NCBI GenBank assembly: GCA_950295325.1
Contig: OX485806.1
Location: 38,874,001-38,938,000, forward strand
DNA length: 64,000 bases
Reading direction: 5' to 3'
Source of the DNA: Polytrichum commune
Taxonomy: Eukaryota; Streptophyta; Polytrichopsida; Polytrichales; Polytrichaceae
Shown here: positions 1-10,921 of the stretch, in pieces
Numbering within the stretch: position 1 is the stretch's first letter
How the letters are laid out: each line of letters begins with the position of its first letter
The notes under the pieces: model-generated
Databases searched by the model: none
Seen by the model: only the letters and a program-made list of their open reading frames with translations
Told to the model about the DNA's origin: nothing
Program-made: the position numbers and the translations under genes

Positions 1-180
1 GTGTTAGTAAGTGTGTTTAGTCAAGTGGAACCGGGGCTTGTTTCTTTTCTAGTTTCCTTTTCTTTAGGATTAATTATGTTAGGTACCTTATAGAAATTTG
101 CGAGAAGGATTCCATTAGTTTATGGATTTTGGGGTTGGGGATTTGTAGGTCTTGGAGGAGGTTAATAGTTGTTGTATGTA

Positions 181-591
181 TAAGGTAGGGGTGGCAATTT
201 CCGTGCGGGTCCTAAAGTTGACCCCTATGTCGGAAGCACCTTTTTAGGTGCTTTTACCTGAGTTTACAAAAGCACCTATCAAGGTGCTTTTACCGTTCAC
301 AGCGCTGCCAGCATTTCATTGGCTGCCAACGGTCGGTTTAATGCTGCCAGCAGTTGGCTTTAGAAATCCACCCTGTGGATATACCACGTACCCTATGTGC
401 GAGTGTTGGTCACTCTACAAGGTTTCCTTTAAAATTTTGTAGGAAATCATAAACATGCTTGAAATTTTTGATTTTTTCATAGTTGCTCTTGCACCAGCTT
501 TGCGGAGCGCTCAAAATTTATAAAAAAAATAGTTTCAGCATCCCAACTAGGCACATCTGAAATTTGGACGGAAATAACCACCCCTACCTTA
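181..591. mobile_element. MITE with ~24-bp terminal inverted repeats
   Basis: The left end reads TAAGGTAGGGGTGG followed by CAATTTCCGT. The right end is its inverse, with TTATTTCCGT after the same 14 bases. No coding capacity. The interior holds two small hairpins built on AAGCACCT/AGGTGCTT (about 235-255 and 280-300). The flanks show no unambiguous target-site duplication: TAA on one side faces TTA on the other because the ends are themselves palindromic. Superfamily therefore unassigned. Confidence 0.7.
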
Positions 592-689
592 GTGCCCCTT
601 ATTCCTACTGTGATCATAATGGGTGATAGTACAATGCACTCTAGTTGGGATAGGAGTAGGTGGAGAATGGCGTATGTATCAAATTCTTA

Positions 690-1440
690 GTTGGTTGCTT
701 TTACGGGGAATCTATCATTGTAGTAAGTGAATTCAAATATTTGTACTTTGTGGTTTGGGTTGGGTGTGAAGGGTGGTTTATCTGTACGTGGTGCTTCGAA
801 AATGCATAATACATTGGGTCTAAGTCAAGTTGGGCATTTACATCTTGGTGGATAGTATGTGCATGGGAGTAGCCATGAGGGTATGGTATTGTCATGTGTG
901 CAATATTTAATGTTATTGGCGTTGATTAGGGTAAAGCAATAGGTTGTGGGGTGGGCTAGTAGTGTGTTCGCTAGTGTGTGTATTATTTTATTGCATTGAT
1001 TTGTCCTTATATTGTTTATGTGTTTATTAATGCAACATGATAGTAGGTAGAGGCATGTGTCATTTTGGTGAGATGTGCATAAGTTACATGTTGGGGATAT
1101 GTCTTGTTTGAAAAAGTGTTTTCTTTAGTAGTTCCCTAAGTATCTTCCATATCTAAATTTGAGGGTTTGTGTTATTTGCGCATTAGTAATCTAGGGGGCA
1201 TCCCATAATAGATTTTTCATTTTATGTAGATTTTGTCATTGGATTATGAGGAACTTATTTGGGTAGTTATATTGTGAGGATGGGTATTTTATGTCCCTGA
1301 GGGGAATATATATGTTGTTGAGGCTATACATGAATATGAATGTATCCGTTGGGAGCGTTTTGGTGTATTCGTGGCGATCATGATTGTGTATAATTTTGCT
1401 ATGAGAATATTGGGGCATCCGGGTAGGCGAGCACCGATAT
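690..1440 (-). pseudogene. LINE ORF2 3' relic (RNase H end, CCHC finger, restriction-like endonuclease)
   Basis: Read on the minus strand, this is a decayed C-terminal part of a LINE closely related to the full element at 46.4-59.5 kb. Recognisable pieces in order are an RNase H strand (FIFMYSLNNIY, near 1330), a segment ending KFRYGRYLG, a C-x2-C...H...C finger with spacing like the big element, and the terminal nuclease strand (FEFTYYNDRF, near 720). Stretches of nucleotide identity are also visible, for example around the shared tract coding (I/F)EFTY. The RNase H C-terminus is missing, and several stops and frameshifts are present. The RNase H strand has Tyr where Asp is expected, as in the full element. 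Confidence 0.75.
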
Positions 1441-1615
1441 TGATTTGTAGTAGTTCATTGAAAAATCCGGCTCATGTGATATTGCCTTTTCCTTCTCCAT
1501 CCGGTGGTGTAAATTAAACAAGTGGGAAGTGTAAGGGGAGAAAGGTTGATGTTACAGTTGGTGGTGTGTGTGTGGGGGGCAGAGGGAGGGGGGGGGGGGT
1601 TGATTCATTGTCAAC

Positions 1616-1955
1616 AAATATGATGGAGCAAAACACCTATCCCTCCTTAGATACCATGCTTACCCTAGATTACCCACCACAAGAGCCCTTTACATCCTAA
1701 AAATACAAGTTGACACTCACATAGACACTACCTTCCCCCTCTACCAATCACTTCTCCACATTGTTTGGCACAAAATTCCCATCTACACATCCTCATTGCC
1801 CACCAAAAATCCAACATGAAGGAATCCATCTAAAATCTAGCCACGGTCAATATCACCTCTCTACCCCAAATACAAAACCCCTCTAGCACATACATACTCA
1901 CCCTACAAAAATTTCAAGAAAAACACAATAATCAAATCAAGAATAATAAAAATGC
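1616..1955 (+). pseudogene. LINE ORF2 relic, region just after reverse transcriptase
   Basis: Degenerate + strand reading gives KYDGAKHLSLLRYH, then a piece with TRALYILK and then LLHIVWHK. This lines up with the segment directly after the RT thumb of the full element (KYGGSKEITRIKYYH, TRTLFLLK, about 56010-56160). It is A/C-rich on the + strand like the big LINE. Several stops; no intact function. It faces the minus-strand relic at 690-1440 across a G/T-rich junction, so two separate insertions or an inversion are involved. Confidence 0.55.
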
Positions 1956-2129
1956 CCTACTACAAGCATCACTGTCTTCCCCCTCCCCCCCCCCCATTAC
2001 CTACTCTACTCCGCCTAGCAGCCAACAACCACCACCCCCCACACAACCAAAACATCCCATAATCCCTAGACAACATATTGAACCCCCAACCATTACCTAC
2101 AGGAACTGATCCAACAACCAAATGACACC

Positions 2130-2245
2130 CTACATCGCACATATGTATGGAATACAATATGCACGGCTGCCTGGCCTTGGCAGCCTCGCCTTCGCCGTCG
2201 CAACCTCGCCCTCGCCGTCGCAACCTCGCGCTCACCGTTGCAACC
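2130..2245. repeat. Dispersed GC-rich repeat, inverted partner at 8080-8222
   Basis: The segment around CATATGTATGGAATACAA followed by repeated blocks of the form gcctcgcc-gtcgcaa appears in reverse complement near 8085-8222. The short GC-rich blocks repeat about four times in each copy. ORFs drawn through it on either strand are low-complexity and not supported as genes. No clear ends or target duplications were found. Confidence 0.5.
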
Positions 2246-2511
2246 TAGAGAAAGGACCAGGTACACTTTGACGGGGCGGTAACCGGCCATTGCAGGTGAA
2301 GTGCATTTACAAGACCGGCCATTGCAGGTCAACATAGGACATCGTGCCGGACGGGCTTCGGGGGCCTGCCCGCTGAAAAAAAAAGGAGCGGGCCGCCGTG
2401 TCCCGCATGCCCTTGTCCATGCCTCAACTCCAAGGCCAAGGCATTACTCAACACTAGGCTTGGGAGTATATTATGAGGGAAATTGATCCTTGAAATAGAA
2501 TGGATCTTTAT

Positions 2512-3082
2512 CACGGGGGGTGCACCTACACTTAATTTATGTATACATGTGCGAGAACCCCCTATTTAATGGGGGGTATTTACCTTCCTTCGTTGAATAT
2601 TTTCTACCCTATAAGTAGTTAAATTTCTACTGAATGGTATTTTCTAACACCCTGTCATTGTATATAAATTTAAAGATGTATGGTTTTAATCACCCTATCT
2701 TATTTATAAATAATAAAGAGTTGTGGGTTTAGGGTAGGGTTTAGGGTACTTTTCATCCAGGTAACCGTTTCAACAACTTCATTCACATGTTCACATACAT
2801 TTGTTTATTTCTCATCCAATGCCACTAATGACACATAATTTATGTTGAACCTATAAATATTAAAAAATTAATTTTATTTTTATTTATGCTACTTTATATC
2901 TAAATAATAATAAATACCACAACTTAAACCATACCATACATTATATATAATTCCCAAACTTACATTTAGAGGACGCTATTGTATATCTAAAAGAATGTAA
3001 AAATTATGTGTCTTGAATAAAATCCACCCTATATTTTCTCGCACGTGGTTTTCTAAATTTTTGCCAGTGACCCCCCCCCGGT
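2512..3082. mobile_element. Mutator-like non-autonomous element, 9-bp TSD
   Basis: The 9-bp duplication GATCTTTAT lies at 2503-2511 and 3083-3091. The element begins CACGGGGGGTGCACC and ends in a G/C-run inverse (GTGACCCCCCCCCGGT), giving short imperfect terminal inverted repeats. A 9-bp TSD is typical of the Mutator superfamily. The C-run length is likely slippage-prone. It contains no ORF of note and a short interstitial TTTAGGG-type run (2724-2746). The terminal CGGGGGGTGCAC is shared with the element at 39887-40608, so they belong to one family. Confidence 0.75.
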
Positions 3083-3091
3083 GATCTTTAT

Positions 3092-3885
3092 TTTAAAGAT
3101 ATAGTCCAATCTCTATTCAATATATGTCCTTTTGGCATAATATAATCATATTCAAATATTATATTATTCAAATATCTATTGTCAACTCATGTATCATCAT
3201 GAAAAGTAGGTATATTGCTAGCGTATTGGGGGTCCGCCCATACAATTCAATTATGAATCAACCAAATAGTTCAAATCTTGGAACTATGTCCAAATTTAAT
3301 CCAAAAAACGTTCATTGTCCCCAATCAATATATGCATGGCTATAACCCAATGAAAATGAAGGTGTATGTGTCCAACCATGAGGCCCAATTGCTTGCCTCT
3401 CATTTGAGAGTTCTAATGATAAAATGAGGTAGCGGGGGATGTCAATCCAACTACACTCTTTGGACTCCTCTATCAAGAGTTTTTGAAAATATTTGTATTT
3501 GTTTGGAGTTACAAGCTCTTATTTCATACCATCTATATTGCCTAAACTTGTTGTATATATATGTTTAAGCTCATATTTATTGTGATGATTTTGTATTCCC
3601 TCAGTAATATGACAACTTTACGCCACTTGTCATATGAATGAGAAGACGACACCTAGATAACATGACCTTTTTGTGTTTCTCACACGTGTCATACTGAAGA
3701 GGGTGAACAATAATGACATTCATGTTCTGTTTGGATGAATTTGCATGTTAATCTCTTTAATTCTTGGAGGACATAACTCTCCTCCGTCACTTAAGGTCGT
3801 CCTAAGCCGGTATCAATAAGATAACCTCGAAGTGCAAGGCTTGGAAGAAATTTCACCAGATTTTAAGAAGAACAACATAATACTA
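3092..3885. other. Non-coding AT-rich stretch, no gene seen
   Basis: Only short ORFs without recognisable domains are present. No transposon boundaries, tRNA or tandem array could be supported here. Confidence 0.5.
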
Positions 3886-3930
3886 TGGGTTAAGGGTTTA
3901 GGGTTTAGGGTTTAAGGTTTAAGGGGTTTA
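3886..3930. repeat. Interstitial telomere-like repeat (TTTAGGG)n
   Basis: About six imperfect units of GGGTTTA, including variants GGTTTAA and GGGGTTTA, run in one direction. TTTAGGG is the telomere unit of most land plants and many green algae. This is the clearest lineage clue in the window, although the array is short and internal. Confidence 0.8.
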
Positions 3931-4028
3931 GCATGAATGCAAGAACATTGAGTGAGCATTCTTACTTGGTTCAAGGACAATGTAATTGGCATATTGTAGT
4001 TTGCGCTTGGGTCAAGATAGTGGTATTT

Positions 4029-4364
4029 GAGTTATCCTTTAATTCAACATGACTTTTGGTAGGGAGTTGGTTGTTTTGCTTACAAAACCTTCCATGTTTG
4101 GTAAGTTTTTGGTGCATGCGTGGAGGTGGTGTGGAGGTTTGAACAAAGAACATTATATATTGGTTCATGGAGGGTCAAACTCATTTTGGCATGCCAAGAG
4201 GTTCTAAAATGAGTTTGACCCTCCATGAACCAATATATAATGTTCTTTGTTCAAACCTCCACACCACCTCCACGCATGCACCAAAAACTTACCAAACATG
4301 GAAGGTTTTGTAAGCAAAACAACCAACTCCCTACCAAAAGTCATGTTGAATTAAAGGATAACTC
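4029..4364. repeat. Perfect 159-bp palindrome with 18-bp spacer
   Basis: The left arm (4029-4187) and right arm (4206-4364) are exact reverse complements by base-by-base reading. The spacer is 18 bp (4188-4205) and starts with GGCATGCC. RNA from either strand would fold into one long perfect hairpin. No transposon ends or target duplications flank it. Identical arms imply very recent origin, active correction, or an assembly/library fold-back artefact. The ORF reading through the left arm (minus strand, 3971-4168) has no recognisable domain. Confidence 0.95.
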
Positions 4365-5457
4365 TATTATTTGATGTAAAGTGTAGACAACCAATCTCTG
4401 GTTATATTTGGTTATTAGATGCCTATATTTGAGTAGCACGTGGTTTGGTGTGCTGTCTACAAAGTAAGAATCAGTATTGTCGGCCCCATGCAATGGCTAA
4501 AATTATATGTGGATTTGGAAGTGCATGCAATAGGCCCACATACTTCTACTCCAATCCATGAAAACAATGGTCTTCGCAATGGTGATTGTGATGTGGTCCT
4601 AGTCTCACTGCACATTTGAGAGGCCATAGAACCTGCTCCATCATTCTCATGTGATGAAAGATAGTGGATGTGATTAAGATATGTTTTTACAATATATTGG
4701 ACTCGTGTTCAAATCACTTAATTATTCTAGATTTAATAGTCAACACGGTCGGAGATTCTATATGATCCTTTAATGAGCACAAGAATCTTTGCTTTGACAT
4801 TGCATGAAGATATTCATACGAGCTCCACAAATCATAAGGAGAGTTGCTAAAACCTCAATTTAGGGTCTAACCATCTTGAGCTCAAGTCTCATAGTGTGTT
4901 TCATATCTTACAAGAAGTAGGGTAGTTGGAAAAAATAACAATTTAAAGACTCATCTACCTAACATTACAATGGGTCATTCAACAATTGGTTACGCAACCG
5001 CAATAGTGAAATGCTTGCATAAAGTGCGAAGTGGCCATTTTAAGAAAGGCTCATGGTAACACATCAAATAGCAATCTTGAGCCATATTGTTAAATTGGGA
5101 ATACCAATCACCAAGAGAGTAGACCCTATACATATTCTACATGCTCGCTCTACACAAAGCACTTCAAGGTGTGGGACCATTAAGCTTATGGTGAGTTTCC
5201 ATGTAGGCTGCTCATCCATTAGATTTTAGAAAATATTGGGTTGGAGGGGTTTGTATGTAGTTAAGCATAAGCCGTCATCCAAACACATTATGGCAGTCCG
5301 CTAGAATGTGGGGGGCCATGGACACATGCCGCTAAATTTCCATGCATCCACTAAAAAATCTTTAACTTACACGTTTCGGACACCAAAGGATTGAAGACCC
5401 AATTTTAGCATGGAGGAGGTTACTAATGGGCCTAAATTCATAAGTTGGGAGTAGCTA
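4365..5457. other. Intergenic stretch with degraded MITE traces
   Basis: No gene recognised. Around 5190-5330 there is a decayed relative of the Harbinger-like MITE at 8470-8846 (shared GTGAGTTTCCATGTAGGC motif). Confidence 0.4.
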
Positions 5458-5827
5458 CACTAAATATGATATTTAGTGCCACCAATGTTAATTGTCTTGC
5501 TCAATACCAATTGTAAACTATGGTAGTGTCACCAACACTAGATGTTAAGTTAACATTATTTGTCATTCCTTGTAATATTTTTGGAAGATTAAAGATTTAC
5601 AGTGTTGTAATTACCGTCACTAACCAAGTGATTTTTCATCCAAATTTGAGTCATCCATGACAATATTTCATCACAAATGACTAACAAGAGAAGGTAGGGC
5701 TATGAACAATGGATGAACTCATCCATCATCAATGACAATATTTGTTGACTTATTCACAAGAAGTGCCATCCAAAAAGTTACCATAGTGACATTAAGTATC
5801 ATATGACACTGAATATCATGTTTAGTG
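5458..5827. mobile_element. CACTA-like MITE, degraded
   Basis: The left end reads CACTAAATATGATATTTAGTG, itself near-palindromic. The right end reads CACTGAATATCATGTTTAGTG. Termini of the CACTA...TAGTG form suggest the CACTA superfamily. The 3-bp flanks (CTA and TAG) do not match, so the insertion is not proven. A relative lies at about 42975-43330. Confidence 0.4.
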
Positions 5828-6177
5828 TAGTTGGCACATGCAAACCCTACCCACTAGATTCCCTCTACATTTGGGCGGGTTTGTCCTTATTAATAATAGA
5901 ATATGGCAGGCAAGGGGCCTACATGAAAACTCATCCTTTTATGAACTTGCAAAACACGAGCTTTTGCATAGAAAAATGGAGCTAAAATTCTATTTGGTCA
6001 AAGATTACAAATTATTGATGGTTGATTCCTTTATGTAGGGGTGAAGATCTCATACACTCCATATGTTGCATATTTGAAGGGGAGAAGCCAACTTCTATTT
6101 TGCGAGGATGGATCATGGGAACATGTGAATGACTGCTCTTTGGTTCAAATTCAACCTTCAACATACAATTGGAGATG

Positions 6178-7222
6178 TTGGTATTCAGGGTTGTCTATTG
6201 TGTCGTGACGGAGGGTAATCCCGACATAATGTCGTGCCGTCACGACACGTATCCGTCACGACATTATGCCGGATGCTGTCTTTATCCTGACGGACTTGAA
6301 TTTTACCGATTTTTTTGTGTAATTACATTAACCCATTTCTGACACGTAGGATTTACAATGTCCACGTGTGATGACATGTCAGCAAAGTAAAGGTAAAGTG
6401 GGGAAAAATTTACTAGAGCCCGTCCGCCCCCCCGTCCGCCTCCGTTCCCAACCCCCGTTCGCCCCTGTTCCCCCCCGTCCGCTCCCGTTCACAATCCCCG
6501 TTCGCCACCGTTCCCCCCCGTCCGCTCCCGTTCCCAACCCCGTCCGCTCCCCCCTCTCCCGTCCGCCCCCCCCCCCCCGTCCGTCCGCTCCCCCGTCCGC
6601 CCCCCCCCCCCTCCCCCGTCCGCTCCCCCACCCCCGTCCGCTCCCCCGTCCGCCCCCCCGTCCGCTCCCCCCCTCTGTCCGCTTCCCCGTCCGCTCCCCC
6701 CCGTCCGTCCGCTCCCCCCCCCTCCGTCCGCTCCACCCCCGTCCGTCCGCCCCACCCCCGTCCGCTCCACCCCCCTCCCCCGTCCGCTCCACCCCCCTCC
6801 GTCCGCCCCACCCCCGTCCGCTCCACCCCCTCCGTCCGCCCCACCCCCGTCCGCTCCACCCCCCTCCCCCGTCCGCACCACCCCCCTCCGCCGTCCGCAC
6901 CACCCCCCTCTCCCGTCCGCCCCACCGTCCGCCCCACACCTTCCTTAGTCATATTTTTCTACTTTGATTTTAACAGAACCCTAAACACAATGGCAAAATG
7001 GTTTACTTGGCAAGGGAAATATGCACATCCACGTCGGCGTTTTCTGCCACATAGGACGCCACCTTGGCAAGAAGGTAAGTATTTTACCCACCCTAGTCCA
7101 TTCCCCCTATGTTGACCCTACGTGGACCCTATTGTGTCGTGACGGAGGGGTCCGTCACGACACGACCTGACATGACGGCACGACACCGTCATGACGTCGC
7201 GATAGACAACCCTGTTGGTATT
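6178..7222. mobile_element. hAT-type non-autonomous element, copy 1 (with 8-bp TSD)
   Basis: The element proper is 6186-7214, beginning CAGGGTTGTCTAT and ending ATAGACAACCCTG. It is flanked by the 8-bp duplication TTGGTATT (6178-6185 and 7215-7222). CAGGG-type termini with an 8-bp TSD are typical of hAT. Subterminal regions contain several short inverted motifs built on GTGTCGTGACGGA/CCGTCACGACAC. Copy 2 is at 25073-25715 and is highly similar outside the core. No transposase is encoded. Confidence 0.93.
6419..6937. repeat. C-rich minisatellite core of hAT element
   Basis: An irregular tandem array of CCGTCCGCTCCCCC-type units fills the middle of the hAT element. Because the units have almost no stops in several frames, long Pro/Arg-rich or Gly/Arg-rich ORFs appear on both strands; these are artefacts of composition. 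The array is about 520 bp here and only about 130 bp in the sister copy. The G-rich strand has many runs of three or more G, so quadruplex or i-motif formation is plausible. Confidence 0.9.
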
Positions 7223-8079
7223 GACAACATGTCCCAACATTGTCTAGTGCTCTAACCATGTTTTAGGATTGCCAAGGTGAGATTTTACAAAGTAGGTATG
7301 CACACATTATCGTTATTTGCAAATTAGAGATGTTATTTCCATTTTAAACTCTCCCAACCCCTTCAAAATGCAACATAGAGGGGGGACAATATCAACTCTT
7401 ATATAATAAGAGAACCATTCCCCACTTATGTCATGATTTTGATTAATATGAAGTCATGGTTTCAAAAAAAAAAATTGGAACTCTTATGTATTGCAAGAAA
7501 CTAGTTGTAACTCGTGCCATCCCAATATGTTGCACCCTTGCATATGAAATATGAAAACATTAAATGAAGTCCGCTTGTGATCTAAGCTGACCCCTTTGCT
7601 CATGTTCTTAGAATGATGGGACAAGGCCCTCACACCCACCAACTACAACTATGTTGTATATATAATTTACTTTTACGTATTTTAGAATAGATCATAAGAC
7701 CCAAAGCTTGAAGTGCTCATATAGAGTGAATGTGTGGAACACATAGATGTAAAGTGACACTCACATCATGAAATATCACATAATTGGTGTGTGGGTTTAG
7801 ATTTTAGTACAACTACTGAGTTTAAAACGTTTTTGGCCCTTGAGTTTGATTAGGTCAATGAGTTTTTGTGTGTCATGAGATGTAAAATGGAACTCACATC
7901 ATGAGTTTTTGTTTGTGATGCGATTTAAAATGACACTCACATCATGAGCATGAGTTCCTCCATGTCTCTTTGGGGAGGGGACGTCATTACCCTTGCATTT
8001 TCCTCGGGTAGGCTTGGTTGCCCGGGCGATGTCAATGACGCCCAAGTACAACCGGTTGCTCCGGTAGCCACCCATCAAC
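7223..8079. other. Intergenic stretch, nothing recognised
   Basis: AT-rich with short repeats of a sentence-like motif around AACTCACATCATGA (7750-7960). No ORF with a recognisable domain and no element boundaries. Confidence 0.4.
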
Positions 8080-8222
8080 GATGACGGGCGTACTCACCAA
8101 CCGCGGGTGCAAGGGTACAGCAACGAGAGCGAGGCTACGACGGCAAGAGCGAGGCTGCGACCGCGAGCACCTGCTGCGAAAGCCAAGCAACCGTGCATAT
8201 TGTATTCCATACATATGTTACC
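8080..8222. repeat. Inverted partner of repeat 2130-2245
   Basis: Reverse complement of the 2130-2245 repeat, ending TTGTATTCCATACATATG, with GC-rich AGCGAGGCT/GCGA blocks. Function unknown. Confidence 0.5.
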
Positions 8223-8466
8223 CTGCCTGATTATCATCCCACTTGTCAACATGTAATACGACATTCTCGCCCCTTCTCTCATGTAATAATGAGAAAGTAC
8301 CACTTAACCCCTCCATCCTACTTCTCTCAAGCATGCCAAACCTAGCACACACCTCTTTCTTCATACACAAACTCCTAAACACACTCCTTCCTCTATGCAC
8401 CACATACCCGATCAAACATCACCACAAGAGAACACACCTAACACCAAAGTCCCTAAATAATGGCAC

Positions 8467-8849
8467 TAAAGGTGAGTTTCCATGTAGGCCACTCACCCAC
8501 CGGATTCTGGTGTGAATAAGGACAAACTTGCCCAAATGCGAAGGGGATTTGGTCGGTTGATTTGCATATGCCAACTAGCTACTCCCATCTTCTCAAATAT
8601 GTGCCCACCTACTAACCTCCTCCCCTTTCTAAAATCGTTATGCAATCCTTCGGTGATCGAGGCTTGTAGATTAAAAATTATTTAGTGAGCACATGAAAGT
8701 CTATCAGCATGTATCCATGGCCCTCTATTTTTAGTAGACTATCATAATGTGGTTGAATGGTGACTTGTGCTCAACTACATGTGAAGACCTCCAACCCACT
8801 ATTTTCTAGAATCTAGTGGGTGAGTGGCCTACATGGAAACTCAGCCTAA
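8467..8849. mobile_element. PIF/Harbinger-like MITE with TAA TSD
   Basis: The element (8470-8846) starts AGGTGAGTTTCCATGTAGGC and ends with its inverse (GCCTACATGGAAACTCAGCC). About 38 bp of imperfect terminal inverted repeats continue inward (CACTCACCCAC/GTGGGTGAGTG). TAA flanks both sides. A 3-bp TWA duplication is typical of PIF/Harbinger. It directly precedes an RNase H relic at 8850. Small fold-backs at 22965-23061 and about 5190 share the GTAGGCxxC...GGTGGG motif. Confidence 0.75.
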
Positions 8850-9230
8850 GCACAACCCTTGCCACTTATTCCACTACCCAATATCACTCTACCCCTCTTA
8901 CCATCTATAATGAACTTACGATTCCCACCGGACCGTTCATATTACACATATGGCTCTTTCACCCCTTGGATGAAAATGGTCACGGAAACATTACGGGCTC
9001 CGGAGTATTCAATGACCCCTCACAAACCAACATAGCAGCTAAATTACCTACATATCCAAAACATCTTCCGAGCATAATTACATGCACTACTTCTTGTGGT
9101 AGAACACACTAAATCCCTCTCCATTAACACATTTATCTTCATTGATAGCCTCAACATCATATACTTTCTACTAAACCACATCATAAACCCGTCCGCACAA
9201 AATAACCATATCACATGGCACACATCATAA
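8850..9230 (+). pseudogene. LINE RNase H relic, N-terminal half
   Basis: A broken reading frame gives YYTYGSF (expected YYTDGSF), GSGVFN, then FRA-stop-LHAL (expected FRAE) and FIDSLNIIYFL. These are the first three RNase H active-site strands, in order. It resembles RNase H of the full LINE (57850-58110) but keeps Asp in the third strand. Two active-site positions are mutated and stops are present. The gene continues at 10922 after an inserted solo LTR. Confidence 0.7.
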
Positions 9231-10921
9231 ACGCGTGTGAGGCCAAACCCCCCACCCTTAAGCGTCCGTAGTCCGAGTAGTGGGTTTGGGCTCACATTCC
9301 TCCGCGGTATTGGATTTGGACTTGGATGAGTCCATAGTGCAAGGTTCACCCTTCAAGTGGTATTGGATTTAACTGGAATTTCACTTTTAACAACTCAATG
9401 TACGATTTCAATACGTATGTGGAGAATGCACAAGTTAACTATTTAACCTCCTTATGCTCGGGTGCTATTTTGTCTTTGTTTGCTTCTAACGTCCACCCAG
9501 CTTCTTAGCTTCTAACTAGACAAACCCAGCTCCTTCATAAACCCAGCTTCTTAGCTTCTAACTAAACAAACCCAGCTCCTTCATAAACCCAGCTCCTTCA
9601 TGAACCCAGCTCCTCAGCTTCTAACTAAACAAACCCAGGTCCTTCATAAACCCAGCTCTTTACTTTCTAACTAAACAAACCCAGCTCCTTCATGAACCCA
9701 CAACTTTGTAGTTGTAATCCCCAACTACCTCACTAATTATTCAAGCCCTTAACTAATCTTCCTACCTAATTTCCCTAATTCTACTAACAACCCCTTTCTA
9801 ATCACACAATTCTTCTCTAATCCTAAAATCCTAAAATCCTAGAGAGGAGAGGGGGAGAGAGAATTTCCTAACTTCACTAAGACTAACTAATCCACACAAG
9901 TATATTTTTGCACTCATCACAACATCAAGTGCTCAACTCTTAAACATGGAACTTGCAACCACGTGTATTCAAAACATGAACTTTAAGTACCACAAATTGG
10001 AATCATGAATTAACTTTAAAATCCTTCACGTCAACACTAATTCTACCAAGAGGTCAAGCCCTCTTCAAGGCTAACAAGCCTTGGCTCTCAAACTAAAAAC
10101 TAAGCACACACATGTGCTCCAATATGGCTTCCCACACCCACACTTATAACTCGTGGGGTGCCTTGGAGCACAAAGGAAAGAGAGGATGAGTGAGGGAAGA
10201 ATGAGGGATTATATAGTAAGCTTGAGGGGGTGAGCACCCTCAAGGCTCACGATAAGCCCTTGAGATTTCCTCCTACTTAGTAGGCTCCAATCCTATCTTC
10301 TAAGCCTTCCTCCCTCAAATGATCAACAAGGATCCTAATTTGAACATTTAACTAGCCTTGGCTTTCTACCTACCACACTTTACCAAACTTGGGATGCTTC
10401 AACCCAAACTTAGCCTCCTTCGCTTTCCGCCGCTATAACTTTCTCCCCTTACTTTCCCAAATCGTCGCTCACCACTTAATTCAAACCACGATGCTTAACT
10501 CGTGATTTGATTGGTGCTTTGAGAATTTGCTTATCCTCCACCTTGCATTCTTCCTTGGGCCTTCCCCATTAAGTGGCCATGATGAGGTGGTCCACTTGTG
10601 TGCTCCATGTGATCCTCCATTCATCCCAATTCGAATGCACTTGCCTCTTGAGTCACTTTGGTTGTCTCCATCCATTTGTACTAGCCTACTCACTAACTAC
10701 TCAATCCAAGTTCTCCTTACCTATCCTCATTCACTCAAATCCTTCCGAAGGTAAAAACACAATAACAACTCACATCCTAGCCTCTTACAACATGGTACTT
10801 CTAAGACTAACATTTCACTCTTTTTATATTTTTGTGAAGTAACATGCTACTTCAAAGTGCATCAACTAACGTTTCAAGGATCTAAGACTAAATGTGGGCA
10901 CCCTTTTGGGCTCACAACGCG
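9231..10921. mobile_element. Solo LTR, 1.68 kb, 5-bp TSD ACGCG
   Basis: The LTR proper is 9236-10916. It begins TGTGAGGCC and ends GGGCTCACA, so it has the canonical TG...CA ends with a short inverted repeat. It is flanked by ACGCG (9231-9235 and 10917-10921). Removing it rejoins the two halves of a LINE RNase H relic, which independently supports the boundaries. No internal retroviral-like genes are present, consistent with LTR-LTR recombination. It includes a 51-bp-type tandem array (9497-9705) and a TATA-like TTATATAG near 10209. Polarity is not certain. Confidence 0.88.
9497..9705. repeat. Tandem repeat inside solo LTR (~50 bp units)
   Basis: About four imperfect units alternate between ACCCAGCTCCTTCAT(A/G)A and TTCTAACTAAACAAACCCAG. 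The unit length varies through loss or gain of a half-unit. In LTRs such arrays often sit in U3; that role is inference. Confidence 0.85.

Noticed and set aside
3971-4168. 65-codon minus-strand ORF through the palindrome
   Set aside because: Covers one arm only, no domain; the identical arm elsewhere offers the mirrored ORF.
6368-6967. Long overlapping Pro/Arg- and Gly/Arg-rich ORFs on both strands
   Set aside because: They are products of the C-rich minisatellite inside a hAT MITE; open in several frames at once by composition, with no domain.
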